Positions 18,077 to 27,511 of a DNA stretch of 64,000 nucleotides are shown one piece after another. The stretch is from Nocardia sp. NBC_01329 (lineage in GTDB: Bacteria; Actinomycetota; Actinomycetes; Mycobacteriales; Mycobacteriaceae), in contig NZ_CP108381.1 of assembly GCF_035956715.1 (NCBI RefSeq), positions 2,294,001-2,358,000 of the forward strand. The letters are read 5' to 3'. The notes beneath the pieces are model-generated. The model was given only the letters and a program-made list of their open reading frames with translations, was not told the origin of the DNA and searched no databases. Position numbers and translations under genes: made by a program. The first letter of the stretch is position 1. Every line of letters begins with the position of its first letter.

Positions 18077-18778
18077 ATGACGGTGATCCTGCTGCGACAC
18101 GGTGTGTCGACGTCCAATATCGGAGGCACTCTCGCCGGTCGCAGTTCCGGTGTGGAACTTACCGACCGCGGTGGTGAACAGGCCCGCGCCGTCGCCGACC
18201 GGCTCACCGGCCTGCCGATTTCACGGATCGTGACCTCCCCGCTGCTGCGCTGCCAGCGCACGGTATCGCCGCTGGCAGCCGAACTCGGTCTGGAACCGGT
18301 GGTCGACGACCGCCTCGCCGAGGTCGACTACGGCGAGTGGACCGGCCGCAAGATCCGGGACCTCCTGCAGGAACCGCTGTGGCAGGTGGTGCAGCGGCAT
18401 GCTTCGGCTGCGGTGTTCCCCGGTGGCGAGGGGTTGGCGCAGGTGCAGGCGCGGGCTGTTTCGGCGATCCGGGAACACGACCGGGCATTGGCCGAACTGC
18501 ACGACGGGGACCAACTGTGGGTGGCCTGCACCCACGGTGATGTGATCAAGTCGGTGCTCGCCGACGCGCTCGGGATCCACCTCGACGGCTTCCAGCGGAT
18601 CATGGTCGAGCCCGCTTCGCTGAGCGTCATCCGCTACACCCGCACCGCGCCGTTCGTCACCCGGATGAACGACACCGGTGCGGACCTGTCCGGTCTGGCG
18701 CCCGCGCCGAAGGCCGAATCCGGCACATCGGGACCTGTGCCCGGCGGGGAGATCGGTGCGGGAAGGAAAGACGGATAA
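18077..18778 (+). CDS. Histidine phosphatase superfamily protein (MSMEG_4193/Rv2135c type)
   Basis: 233 aa. The phosphohistidine motif LLRHGVSTSN is near the N-terminus, with supporting catalytic residues in SRIVTSPLLRCQRT, DDRLAEVDYGEWTGRKI and WVACTHGDVIKSVLADALG. This family sits between uppP and DUF3090 in actinomycetes. The C-terminal 40 residues are a low-complexity tail. Substrate is unsettled; phosphoglycerate mutase-like and acid phosphatase activities are both known in the superfamily. Confidence 0.9.
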   Translation: MTVILLRHGVSTSNIGGTLAGRSSGVELTDRGGEQARAVADRLTGLPISRIVTSPLLRCQRTVSPLAAELGLEPVVDDRLAEVDYGEWTGRKIRDLLQEPLWQVVQRHASAAVFPGGEGLAQVQARAVSAIREHDRALAELHDGDQLWVACTHGDVIKSVLADALGIHLDGFQRIMVEPASLSVIRYTRTAPFVTRMNDTGADLSGLAPAPKAESGTSGPVPGGEIGAGRKDG

Positions 18779-18892
18779 TGGGTATGCCCGATACCGGCGG
18801 GCGCGGCTCGGATCGGGTGAATCGGCGTCCGCGCCGGGATACGGCGCAGCGGAGCACCGCAGCCGAACAGGGTTACGTATCAGGAGGTGCAT

Positions 18893-19477
18893 GTGTCACG
18901 CGCAATCCATGTTTTCCGCACCCCCGAGCGTTTCGTCGCCGGAACTGTCGGTGAGCCGGGCGATCGCGCGTTCTACTTGCAGGCGGTGGAGGAACCCCGG
19001 GTGGTGAGTGTGCTGCTGGAGAAGCAGCAGGTCAAAGTTCTCGCCGACCGGATGGGACTGTTGCTCGACGAGGTGGCGCGGCGATTCGGTGCCGAGGTAC
19101 CGCCGCAGGCCGATGAGGTCAACGACAACGCTCCGTTGGTGACGCCGGTCGATGCGGAGTTCCGGGTCGGCACCATGGGACTGGGCTGGGACGCCGACGC
19201 GGGCGCGGTGGTGGTGGAACTGCTGGCGATCACCGAGACCGAGGTCGACGAATCGGTGGTACTCGACGACACCGACGAGGGCCCGGACGCGGTGCGCGTT
19301 TTTCTCACTCCCGATCAGGCGCGCGAGTTCGCGCTGCGCTCGACCCGGGTGATCGCGGCCGGCCGGCCACCGTGCCCGTTGTGCGGGGAACCGTTGTCGG
19401 CGCGTGGGCACATGTGTGTACGCACGAACGGCTACAAGCGCGGTGAACTGTTCGGCGCGAGCGATCTGGAGGAATGA
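18893..19477 (+). CDS. DUF3090 family protein
   Basis: 194 aa. The GTG at 18893 lies five bases after AGGAGG; the GTG at 18887 would overlap that site. Starts SRAIHVFRTPERFVAGTVG and ends with a putative zinc knuckle CPLCGEPLSARGHMC followed by NGYKRGEL. The family is conserved in actinobacteria next to the SCO1664-like kinase-fold gene, whose ATG overlaps this stop (ATGA). The pair probably acts together, but their role is not known. Confidence 0.9.
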   Translation: MSRAIHVFRTPERFVAGTVGEPGDRAFYLQAVEEPRVVSVLLEKQQVKVLADRMGLLLDEVARRFGAEVPPQADEVNDNAPLVTPVDAEFRVGTMGLGWDADAGAVVVELLAITETEVDESVVLDDTDEGPDAVRVFLTPDQAREFALRSTRVIAAGRPPCPLCGEPLSARGHMCVRTNGYKRGELFGASDLEE

Positions 19478-20280
19478 TCGTGTCCGGCGCCGTGGACGCT
19501 CTGCACGTGGGTGAGCTGACGGTGCTGGGCCGGGTGGGGGTCGCCAGCAATGTGACGCTGGTCTGCGATCTGACCGCCGCCGACGGCGACTTGCGGGTGG
19601 TGTACAAGCCGATCCGCGGCGAGCAACCACTATGGGATTTCCCGGACGGGACACTGGCCGGACGTGAGGTGGCGTCGTATCTGATCGGCGACGCGCTGGG
19701 GTGGACGGTGATCCCGGAAACGGTGTTGCGGGACGGGCCTTACGGTCCCGGCATGGTGCAGCGCTGGATCACCACCCGCGAACCCCGGGATCCGGGCAGC
19801 GCCCGGCTGGACCTGGTCGATCTGTGCCCACCGGAGGTGGTGCCGGACGGGTTCCGGGAGGTGCTGCGTGCCTATGACGGCGCCGGGGACGAAGTGGCGC
19901 TGGTGCACGCCGACGATCCGAGGTTGCTGCGGATGGCGGTGCTGGATGTGTTGTTGAACAACGCCGACCGCAAGGGCGGGCATGCGCTGGAATCGGTGGA
20001 CGGCGATGTGTACGGCGTCGATCACGGGATCTGTCTGCACCAGCAGAACAAACTGCGCACGGTGCTGTGGGGCTGGGCGGGGGAGCCGATACCGGGGGAT
20101 CTGCTCGCCGATATCGCCGCGTTCACCGAAACCTTGCCCGGTGAGCTCGCCGGCCGGTTGGCCGACCATCTCACCGACCCCGAGATCGACGCGCTGTTGC
20201 GGCGCGCGAAACGTCTGCTGGACGAGCCGGTACTGCCGTTCCCCGAGACATCGCGCCCCATTCCGTGGCCGGCCTTCTGA
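19474..20280 (+). CDS. SCO1664 family protein (PI3/PI4-kinase-like fold)
   Basis: 268 aa. ATP-grasp/PI-kinase-like elements: LRVVYKPIRGEQPLWDFPDG (Lys near 50), REVASYLIGDALGW, LDVLLNNADRKGGHALE (catalytic-loop-like) and GVDHGICLHQQNKLRTVLWG (metal-binding Asp-His-Gly). The family always accompanies DUF3090. It may be a small-molecule or protein kinase, but activity is not established. Translational coupling to the preceding gene by ATGA. Confidence 0.88.
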   Translation: MIVSGAVDALHVGELTVLGRVGVASNVTLVCDLTAADGDLRVVYKPIRGEQPLWDFPDGTLAGREVASYLIGDALGWTVIPETVLRDGPYGPGMVQRWITTREPRDPGSARLDLVDLCPPEVVPDGFREVLRAYDGAGDEVALVHADDPRLLRMAVLDVLLNNADRKGGHALESVDGDVYGVDHGICLHQQNKLRTVLWGWAGEPIPGDLLADIAAFTETLPGELAGRLADHLTDPEIDALLRRAKRLLDEPVLPFPETSRPIPWPAF

Positions 20281-20444
20281 ATCCGTGACCGGGCTGTCGC
20301 GGGATCGGCTCTGCCCGACTCCAACGGTTGCCTTCCGCTGGGCACGGCGTCGGCGCAGGTCCGGGCGCCCTAGATGATCGTGGTAGTGGATCGCCCGCCG
20401 GGGTGGGCGGGGTGCGGGGTGTCGCGACCTCTACTCTCGAAGGT

Positions 20445-21686
20445 ATGCAGTCCTGGTCCGATACCCCGATTCCAGCGGTCCCCGGAGCAGGGCCACCGTT
20501 GCGATTGCACGACACAGCCGACTCCTGTATCCGGCCGGTGACCCCCGGCCGGATAGCCACCATGTACGTATGCGGGATCACCCCGTACGACGCCACCCAC
20601 CTCGGCCACGCCGCCACTTACCTCACCTTCGATCTGGTGAACCGGGTGCTGCGCGACGGCGGACACGAGGTGCATTACGTACAGAACGTCACCGATGTCG
20701 ACGATCCGCTGTTCGAGCGGGCGAACCGGGACGGGGTGGACTGGCGGGATCTGGGCACCGGCGAGATCGAGTTGTTCCGCGAGGACATGGCGGCGCTGCG
20801 GGTGCTGCCGCCGCGGGAGTACGTGGGCGCGATCGAATCGGTGGACGAGGTCGTCGAACTGGTCGGGAAACTGCTGGCCGCCGGTGCCGCGTACACCGTC
20901 GAGGACGAGCAGTACCCCGATATCTATTTCCGGACCGACGCCAACGAGCAGTTCGGGTACGAATCCGGCTATGACCGGCCGACGATGGAACGGTTGTTCG
21001 CCGAACGCGGGGGCGACCCGGACCGCCCGGGTAAGCGTGATCCGTTGGACGCTCTGCTGTGGCGGGCCGAACGCGCGGGGGAGCCGTCGTGGTCGTCGCC
21101 GTTCGGTCCGGGTCGTCCGGGCTGGCATATCGAATGCTCGGCGATCGCGGTGAACCGGCTCGGTACCGAATTCGATATCCAGGGTGGCGGTAGCGATCTG
21201 ATCTATCCGCATCACGAATACTCCGCGGCGCACGGTGAGGCTCTGGCCGCGGGCCGCCGCTTCGCCCGCCACTATGTGCACACCGGGATGATCGGGCTGG
21301 ACGGGGAGAAGATGTCCAAGTCCAAGGGCAATCTGGTGCTGGTTTCGAAGCTGCGGGCCCAGGGTGTGGATCCGGCGGTTATCCGGTTGGGACTGTTCGC
21401 CGGCCACTATCGCACGGACCGGATGTGGACCGACAGTGTGCTCACCGAAGCCGAAGCGCGGCTGCAGCGCTGGCGGCAGGCTGCGGCAGTATCCGCCGCG
21501 CCTCCGGCCGACGGTACTGTCGGCCGCTTGCGCGCTCATCTCGCCGACGATCTGGATACTCCGGCCGCGCTGGCGGCCGTCGACGCCTGGGCGCGTGACA
21601 CTCTCGCCTACGGTGGCGCCGATCCCGGCGCGGGCGCCGATATCGCGGCTGCCGTGGACGCGCTGCTCGGCGTAGGCCTGCGCTGA
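20445..21686 (+). CDS. mshC: Cysteine:1-D-myo-inosityl-2-amino-2-deoxy-glucopyranoside ligase
   Basis: 413-aa class-I tRNA-synthetase-like enzyme that ligates cysteine to GlcN-Ins in mycothiol synthesis. Signature elements are [20 protein letters not shown] (HIGH-like HLGH and a zinc Cys), [13 protein letters not shown] (zinc Cys), [12 protein letters not shown] (zinc His) and the KMSKSKGN loop. Length matches MshC and is shorter than CysS. The ATG at 20445 ([10 protein letters not shown]) is the family start; the frame is open upstream but has no support. Its presence indicates a mycothiol-producing actinomycete. Confidence 0.96.
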   Translation: MQSWSDTPIPAVPGAGPPLRLHDTADSCIRPVTPGRIATMYVCGITPYDATHLGHAATYLTFDLVNRVLRDGGHEVHYVQNVTDVDDPLFERANRDGVDWRDLGTGEIELFREDMAALRVLPPREYVGAIESVDEVVELVGKLLAAGAAYTVEDEQYPDIYFRTDANEQFGYESGYDRPTMERLFAERGGDPDRPGKRDPLDALLWRAERAGEPSWSSPFGPGRPGWHIECSAIAVNRLGTEFDIQGGGSDLIYPHHEYSAAHGEALAAGRRFARHYVHTGMIGLDGEKMSKSKGNLVLVSKLRAQGVDPAVIRLGLFAGHYRTDRMWTDSVLTEAEARLQRWRQAAAVSAAPPADGTVGRLRAHLADDLDTPAALAAVDAWARDTLAYGGADPGAGADIAAAVDALLGVGLR

Positions 21687-21775
21687 CCTGTCACCACTCG
21701 CGGCCGGGACGTGGTGTTATGGGGTACTGTTCGATCCTCGAAATCCCACCCGTTCACCGAAGAGATCGGCGCCGT

Positions 21776-22339
21776 ATGTCTCGTATCGTCAGTAAGGACA
21801 ATTACTTCGACACCGGCCTGGAGGTTCTGTCCGAGCTCGGTTTCCGGCACTTGAACATCGGGGTGCTGTGCCGGCGGCTCGGGGTGACCAGCGGATCGTT
21901 CTATCACCATTTCGGCAGTTGGCAGTCGTATGTGGATGCGCTGCTGGATCATTGGGAGAACCGGCAGGTGCTGATCCTGCGCACCCTCAACTTCGATCCG
22001 TCCACACCGGACGAGGCGATTCAGGCTCTGTCGAATCTGACGCTGGGCCTGCACCATCGGGCGGAGGCCGCGATCCGGGCGTGGGCCGCCAATGATGAAG
22101 CGGTGGGGGTGGCGCTCAAGCGGGTCGACGAGTCCCGGCGCCGCACCGTGCGGAAAACCATCATGAGCGTGGTGGACGACGAGCGGATAGCCGGGGTCGA
22201 TGCCGAACTCGGTATGGCGCTGCTCATCGGATACCAGCAGATGGTGGCCGCCGGCCAGCAGGTGCGCTTGGAGGAACTTCTCGGTGAGTACGCGCGGCTG
22301 ATCTACTCCCATGCGCGCCGCGCGGCGGTGACCGGCTAG
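21776..22339 (+). CDS. TetR family transcriptional regulator
   Basis: 187 aa. The helix-turn-helix is LNIGVLCRRLGVTSGSFYHHFGSWQSYVDALL near residues 22-55. The all-alpha ligand-binding part follows with no recognisable subfamily. The start MSRIVSKDNYF was preferred over the ATG at 21719, which adds an atypical leader. It stands between mshC and a convergent second TetR gene; a short palindrome GCCCGTACGGGC (22347-22358) lies between the stops. Target unknown. Confidence 0.88.
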   Translation: MSRIVSKDNYFDTGLEVLSELGFRHLNIGVLCRRLGVTSGSFYHHFGSWQSYVDALLDHWENRQVLILRTLNFDPSTPDEAIQALSNLTLGLHHRAEAAIRAWAANDEAVGVALKRVDESRRRTVRKTIMSVVDDERIAGVDAELGMALLIGYQQMVAAGQQVRLEELLGEYARLIYSHARRAAVTG

Positions 22340-22358
22340 CAGTCCCGCCCGTACGGGC

Positions 22359-22937
22359 TCATTTCAGGACGAGCATCGCCGCTCGTTCGAGCCGGTCGGC
22401 GATATCGGCATACGATTCGTAGCCCATCCCCGCCCGCACCAGCGCCCCCGCGTACAGCAGTTCCAGCGATTCCACGGTTTCGGGATCGGCTTCGGGTTCC
22501 AGTGCCCGGGTGATGCGCCGGCGGATCTCCATTCCGATCCGGGTGCGCAGATGCTCGACATCGGGATCGCGGCCGAGCAGTGCGCTGGTCACCGCACCGG
22601 ACAGTTCCTGTTCGTCGGCCACGAGCAGAGCGATACCGCGGAGTTCGGCGACTACCCGGACAGTGGGGTCGGTGTCGTCGCTGACCGGGGTCTTCGAAGA
22701 CCTGATTCGGCGCCAGAAGATCTCTGCGACCAGGTGTTCTTTCGAGGAAAAGTACGTGTAGGCGGTCGCGGTGCCCACGCCGGCCTCGGTGGCGACCATC
22801 CGGATGGTGAGTCCGGCGAAGCCTTCCCGGGACAGCACTTCCATCGCGGCTCCGGTGAGTTTTTCCACGGTGTCCGCCTGCTTGCCGCTCAGGCGCCGCC
22901 GGGTGGCCTCGAGAATTCTGGAATCGCCTTCGGACAT
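22359..22937 (-). CDS. TetR regulator, candidate repressor of the cyp51 regulon
   Basis: 192 aa. Helix-turn-helix at about 42-72: FAGLTIRMVATEAGVGTATAYTYF followed by SSKEHLVAEIFWRR. The N-terminal RRLSGKQADTV segment recalls Rv0767c, the TetR gene near M. tuberculosis cyp51 (from memory). Its own start codon is covered by a copy of the 16-bp operator found at five other regulon promoters in this window, so autoregulation and control of the cyp51-associated operons is the simplest reading. The ligand is probably the pathway substrate or an acyl-CoA; this is inference. Confidence 0.88.
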   Translation of the reverse strand: MSEGDSRILEATRRRLSGKQADTVEKLTGAAMEVLSREGFAGLTIRMVATEAGVGTATAYTYFSSKEHLVAEIFWRRIRSSKTPVSDDTDPTVRVVAELRGIALLVADEQELSGAVTSALLGRDPDVEHLRTRIGMEIRRRITRALEPEADPETVESLELLYAGALVRAGMGYESYADIADRLERAAMLVLK

Positions 22938-22948
22938 GTGTCTAGATA
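22933..22948. promoter_or_regulatory. Regulon operator, copy A (tetR autoregulation)
   Basis: GACATGTGTCTAGATA. It matches KRCANNTGTCYRGAYA, shared with copies at 26637, 31362, 31543, 50181 and 50285. It overlaps the tetR start codon (22935-22937). Confidence 0.75.
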
Positions 22949-23078
22949 CTAGTGCCGAGCAGGTGTCGGATCAACTCTCTCGCAGCGCACGGGTGGGACG
23001 GTCTCGCGGTGCTCGCGGCCGGCCCGTCCGCTACTCGGGTCCGGTCCTTTGGCACTGAACCGCTGTTGCACGCCCGCT

Positions 23079-23588
23079 CTATTCCAGTGCTGCGGCAAAG
23101 GCCGCAAGTGCTCGCTCGTCGAACAGCACGAACCGCACATATTCGACGGCCGCTTCCGCGGCACCCACCGTCTCGACGGCAATTCGGGCACCGTCGTCCA
23201 TCGGCCAGCCGAAGATGCCGGTGGAGATCGCGGGGAAGGCCACAGTCTCGGCACCCAGTTCCGCTGCCACACGCAGGGATTCGCTGTAGCAGGAGGCGAG
23301 CAACGCCGAGCGGTCCTCGGTGGCCGACCATACCGGGCCCACGGTGTGGATCACCCAGCGCGCGGGCAGTCGTCCCGCGGTCGTCGCCACCGCCTGCCCG
23401 GTCGGCAGCCCCTTGCCGAGGTGCGCGGCGCGCAGGTCTCGGCACTCCGACAAGATCTCGGGTCCGCCCCTGCGGTGAATGGCGCCGTCGACGCCACCGC
23501 CACCGAGCAACGAGGAATTCGCGGCGTTGACCACCGCGTCGACCTGCTGTTCGGTGATGTCGCCGCGCACGGCCTCCATTCGCATCAT
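23079..23588 (-). CDS. Macro domain protein (O-acetyl-ADP-ribose deacetylase type)
   Basis: A 169-aa stand-alone macrodomain. Motifs: VRGDITEQQVDAVVNAANSS with the catalytic Asn, LLGGGGVDGAIHRRGG, and the second ligand loop AFPAISTGIFGWP. It removes ADP-ribose from proteins or hydrolyses O-acetyl-ADP-ribose. Start set at ATG 23588; a GTG/ATG extension to 23648 is unlikely. No obvious ribosome binding site. Isolated between a TetR gene and the P450 operon, without a visible ADP-ribosyltransferase partner. Confidence 0.92.
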   Translation of the reverse strand: MMRMEAVRGDITEQQVDAVVNAANSSLLGGGGVDGAIHRRGGPEILSECRDLRAAHLGKGLPTGQAVATTAGRLPARWVIHTVGPVWSATEDRSALLASCYSESLRVAAELGAETVAFPAISTGIFGWPMDDGARIAVETVGAAEAAVEYVRFVLFDERALAAFAAALE

Positions 23589-23725
23589 CGGTCCATTGTG
23601 CTGGTATGACCGATCGCGACGCCATCGGATAAGCGGCGTACCGATCACCGAGCCGAAGTGACGTCAAAATTCGCCGACGAACGACGCCCGAATTCGAATT
23701 CCTGGCATAACCACCGGGCGCATCG

Positions 23726-24559
23726 TTACGACCGCACCTCGGCTGTCGTGGTGCGCTGTGTCCGCAGGTACCAGTTCATCCATCCGAACAACAGAAGTAC
23801 GCAGGTGGTGCCGAACAATGGTGACGTAACGGCGGCCACCTGCACCGGAACGGTGAGCACCAGCGCGACACGTGCCACCGACTCCCCGACGAGACCGGCT
23901 CCCCAAGCCGCTGCGATAATGCGGTTCTGCCGCCGGAATGCCCTCGAATGATCCCAGGCCTCGTCCCAGCTCATGCCATCCGGGACGAAGTCCCGACGGA
24001 TGTAGAAGGTCAGCGGGCGCCGCAGTGTCAGTGACGCCAGAATCGCCGCACCCATCACGGCGGTGATGATCGGATCCTTGAGGAGCACGACCCGCGCATC
24101 GCCGGTCAGCAACCCCGCCAGGATGCCCAGTGCGAAACGAGCCGTCACGAGCATCGCCAGTGCACTGATCCGTCGATGTCGGATATAGCTCACACCGACC
24201 CGCAGTACGGACACACCGCCCGCGACCACGAGGGCGGTGACATCGGATACCCCTACCAGCTTCAACGCCAGGTATGCGGCGTAAGGCATCCCCACATCGA
24301 CGATGATCGTCTTGGTGACCAGCCACCCGGACGTCCTGTCGGGGCGTCGTGTTTCGACTGTGCTGTCTTCGGTTACCGTGATCGCGCGCGCCGGACATCT
24401 CGAAATCGCCTCGACGACGGCGTGCCGGTGTTCGGCCGCCGGGTGCTCGGTCAAAGTTTCGACGAGGCCGGTGTCGTCGTTCTGGTCGAAGACCGCCGCG
24501 GCGGTCGACACACAGTTTCCCGATCCGATGCAGACACCGTGATCGACTCGAATACGCAT
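23726..24559 (-). CDS. Fusion of a [3Fe-4S] ferredoxin to a polytopic membrane domain
   Basis: 277 aa in one uninterrupted frame. Residues 1-65 are a P450-type ferredoxin with three cluster cysteines (Cys10, Cys16 in CIGSGNC; Cys55 in SRCPARAI). After a 20-residue linker, residues 85-277 form several TM helices resembling VC0807-like membrane proteins (KTIIVDVGMPYAAYLALKLV, LAGLLTGDARVVLLKDPII, VALVLTVPVQVAAV, TTCVLLLFGWMNWY). The ATG lies five bases after the P450 stop, so the two are co-translated. The protein is likely a membrane-tethered redox partner. The fusion is unusual; I re-read the junction codons and see no frameshift. Confidence 0.85.
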   Translation of the reverse strand: MRIRVDHGVCIGSGNCVSTAAAVFDQNDDTGLVETLTEHPAAEHRHAVVEAISRCPARAITVTEDSTVETRRPDRTSGWLVTKTIIVDVGMPYAAYLALKLVGVSDVTALVVAGGVSVLRVGVSYIRHRRISALAMLVTARFALGILAGLLTGDARVVLLKDPIITAVMGAAILASLTLRRPLTFYIRRDFVPDGMSWDEAWDHSRAFRRQNRIIAAAWGAGLVGESVARVALVLTVPVQVAAVTSPLFGTTCVLLLFGWMNWYLRTQRTTTAEVRS

Positions 24560-24564
24560 CGCGG

Positions 24565-25797
24565 TTACCAGTCGACCGGCAGTGACTGCACGCCGTAGAC
24601 GATCGAGTCGGCTCGGAACGTGAGTTCGTCGGGCGATACGGCCAACCGCAGTGTGGGAAATCTGCTTGCCAGCTCCGGAAGGGCGGCCTGCATTTCCATG
24701 CGCGCCAGCGGCGCCCCGACACAATGGTGGATGCCGTGACCGAACGCCAGATGCCCGCTCGGCTTCCTGGTGATGTCGAAGGTATCGCCGGCGAGTATCG
24801 GATCGCGGTTCGCGCTGGGGATCGAGCAGAGCACCATATCGCCCGCCGCGATATGGTGCTCGCCGATCATCGTGTCCTGCAGGGCTGTTCGAATCCCGGG
24901 GTGGTGGACAATCGAGAGATGACGCAGCAGTTCCTCGACTGCCCGGCTCGCGTTCGCCGGATCTTCCCGTAGTGTCGCCCATTGGTCCGGGTGTTCGAGC
25001 AGCAGCAGAGTGGACAGCGCGAGCATGCTCGCGGTGGTCTCGTGCCCGGCGAGCAACAGCAGTGTGCCTATCCCGATCAGATCCGCGTCGGAGAGCGCGT
25101 CGCCGTGGTCGAGCACCAGCATGCTCAACAGGTCGCCCCCCTGGTCGGAACGTTTCATTCGCACCAATTCGGCCATATAAGAACGTGATTCGGCGCCGGC
25201 GGACGCACGCTCGTCGTGGCCGCGTGACCGATCGAGCTGGACCGCGCCGCGTTTCTGGAAGTCGGCACGGTCTGCGTAGGGCACGCCGAGCAGTTCGCAG
25301 ATCACCAGTGACGGCACGGGTAGCGCAAAGCTGTCGACCAGATCGACCGGTCCGCCGCGCGCGGCCATCGCGTCCAGATGTTCGACGACGATCTGCTCCA
25401 CCCTGGGTTGCAAACGGCGCATTCGCTTGACGGTGAACGCTGGTGTCAATACTCGGCGTAGCCGTGTGTGTTCCGGTGGGTCGGCAGCAACGAGCGGACC
25501 GGGAGCGATATCGGCCATTTGCGCGGCGGCCCGCTCGCCGAGGGTCTCGGCGAGGTGTTCGGCCATGCGGTCGAAACTGTTGCTGTACAGCGCGGCATCG
25601 CCGAGCACTTCCCGAGCGTCGCGGTAGCGGGTGACCAACCACACCGGGACCGATATCGATCCCATCGGAAAGCGAACCCGGCTGACCGGTGCGGCTTCAC
25701 GGCGTCGGACGAGTTCGGCGGACAGGTCGAACAGTTCACGTTGTCGATAGAAAGGTATGGGGGGCGTGGGCGTCATCGATCGAATCCGTTCAGTCAT
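24565..25797 (-). CDS. Cytochrome P450 monooxygenase
   Basis: 410-aa soluble bacterial P450. I-helix oxygen-binding motif LLLAGHETTASM, ExxR in VEELLRHLS, and the haem loop FGHGIHHCVGAPLARMEM with axial Cys are intact. General style is CYP105/CYP107-like; no substrate can be named. The ATG at 25797 (MTERIRSMTPTPP) was chosen, with 25776 an alternative. It is followed by the ferredoxin-membrane fusion and preceded by two palindromes that probably bind the upstream TetR, which is transcribed in the same direction. Confidence 0.94.
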   Translation of the reverse strand: MTERIRSMTPTPPIPFYRQRELFDLSAELVRRREAAPVSRVRFPMGSISVPVWLVTRYRDAREVLGDAALYSNSFDRMAEHLAETLGERAAAQMADIAPGPLVAADPPEHTRLRRVLTPAFTVKRMRRLQPRVEQIVVEHLDAMAARGGPVDLVDSFALPVPSLVICELLGVPYADRADFQKRGAVQLDRSRGHDERASAGAESRSYMAELVRMKRSDQGGDLLSMLVLDHGDALSDADLIGIGTLLLLAGHETTASMLALSTLLLLEHPDQWATLREDPANASRAVEELLRHLSIVHHPGIRTALQDTMIGEHHIAAGDMVLCSIPSANRDPILAGDTFDITRKPSGHLAFGHGIHHCVGAPLARMEMQAALPELASRFPTLRLAVSPDELTFRADSIVYGVQSLPVDW

Positions 25798-25822
25798 CAC
25801 GCAGGTACGCAAACGAAGTAAG

Positions 25823-25883
25823 CGAGAGTCGACTCTCGTCTGCCCTCTCGGGCGAAGGTAGCACAAGTGAGAGTTGACTCTCG
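25823..25883. promoter_or_regulatory. Twin palindromic operators between tetR and the P450 gene
   Basis: CGAGAGTCGACTCTCG (25823-25838) is a perfect 16-bp palindrome. GAGAGTTGACTCTC (25869-25882) repeats the core with one change, 45 bases further, inside a longer partly symmetric CACAA...TTGTG frame. The centre-to-centre distance is about four helical turns. They are likely binding sites of the TetR encoded at 25920-26582, controlling the P450-ferredoxin pair. Confidence 0.7.
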
Positions 25884-25919
25884 CTTTGTGCCTGGAGCCG
25901 CACCTCGGCGGGCGTCGAA

Positions 25920-26582
25920 TCAACTCCGGTCGTGTGATCCTGTGCCGTTGCGTGTGTCGAACGACGGTAAGGGGGTAGCCGCGGCCGGACGTATCGCATC
26001 CAGAATCAGTGCGAGGTATCGCCGCCATCCGTTGCCCGGACCGCTTCCGGCGCTACCCATTCCGAGGAACATGGCGTCTTCGGCGCCCCCGAGACGCTGC
26101 GCGCTGATCAACATGGTGGTCAATCGGGGCAGATCCGCGGCCACGAGATCATCGCGCACCACCCCCGCGTCCTGCGCTCGCCGCAGCACCATTCCGAATG
26201 CGTCGAAATACCGTGCGGCCAACCCGGTGAAGACATCCGGCGACTGCGCGGCCGCGATCACCCGCTGATCGCCTGCGGCGACCTCCAGTAACACCGTCAG
26301 CATGTCGACCATGGCTCGCCATGGGTCCGCCGTGGCCAGCGCCACGGCGACCACCGGTTCGACATCCTCGTCGAACCGCCGCGCGAGCACGGCCTGTATC
26401 AACTCGTCCCGGCTCGCGAAATGCCGATACAGCGTCGCCGCACCCACGCCGGCGCGACCGGCGATCGCGCTCAGCTGCGTATCCGCGCCGTGTTCGGAGA
26501 ACGCTTCGTGCGCGGCCACCAGGATCCGCTCGATATTTCGGGCCGCGTCGGCGCGCGGCCGCCGACCGGGAGTGGAGGCCAT
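25920..26582 (-). CDS. TetR family regulator of the P450-ferredoxin pair
   Basis: 220 aa. The helix-turn-helix is TQLSAIAGRAGVGAATLYRHF at about 35-55, followed by ASRDELIQAVLARR. The ligand domain resembles the AcrR/SlmA-like majority and has a disordered tail. It lies immediately upstream of, and in the same orientation as, the P450 gene; the 122-base gap carries the GAGAGTYGACTCTC palindromes, the probable operators. Confidence 0.9.
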   Translation of the reverse strand: MASTPGRRPRADAARNIERILVAAHEAFSEHGADTQLSAIAGRAGVGAATLYRHFASRDELIQAVLARRFDEDVEPVVAVALATADPWRAMVDMLTVLLEVAAGDQRVIAAAQSPDVFTGLAARYFDAFGMVLRRAQDAGVVRDDLVAADLPRLTTMLISAQRLGGAEDAMFLGMGSAGSGPGNGWRRYLALILDAIRPAAATPLPSFDTRNGTGSHDRS

Positions 26583-26636
26583 ATTTCCAGACCCTAACAG
26601 GGGCGGCCTGGGCGAGCCCGGAACGTCGACGGCGCC

Positions 26637-26652
26637 GGCACCTGTCTGGATA
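26637..26652. promoter_or_regulatory. Regulon operator, copy F (methyltransferase promoter)
   Basis: GGCACCTGTCTGGATA. It fits KRCANNTGTCYRGAYA at all defined positions except possibly the second. Located in the 249-base gap 26583-26831, 180 bases before the methyltransferase ATG. Confidence 0.65.
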
Positions 26653-26657
26653 TGTAG

Positions 26658-27497
<840 letters not shown>

Positions 27498-27511
27498 CCG
27501 GCGCGGACCGA

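Noticed and set aside
22347-22358. GCCCGTACGGGC as a terminator between convergent tetR genes
   Set aside because: Stem is only about 5 bp; too weak to call.
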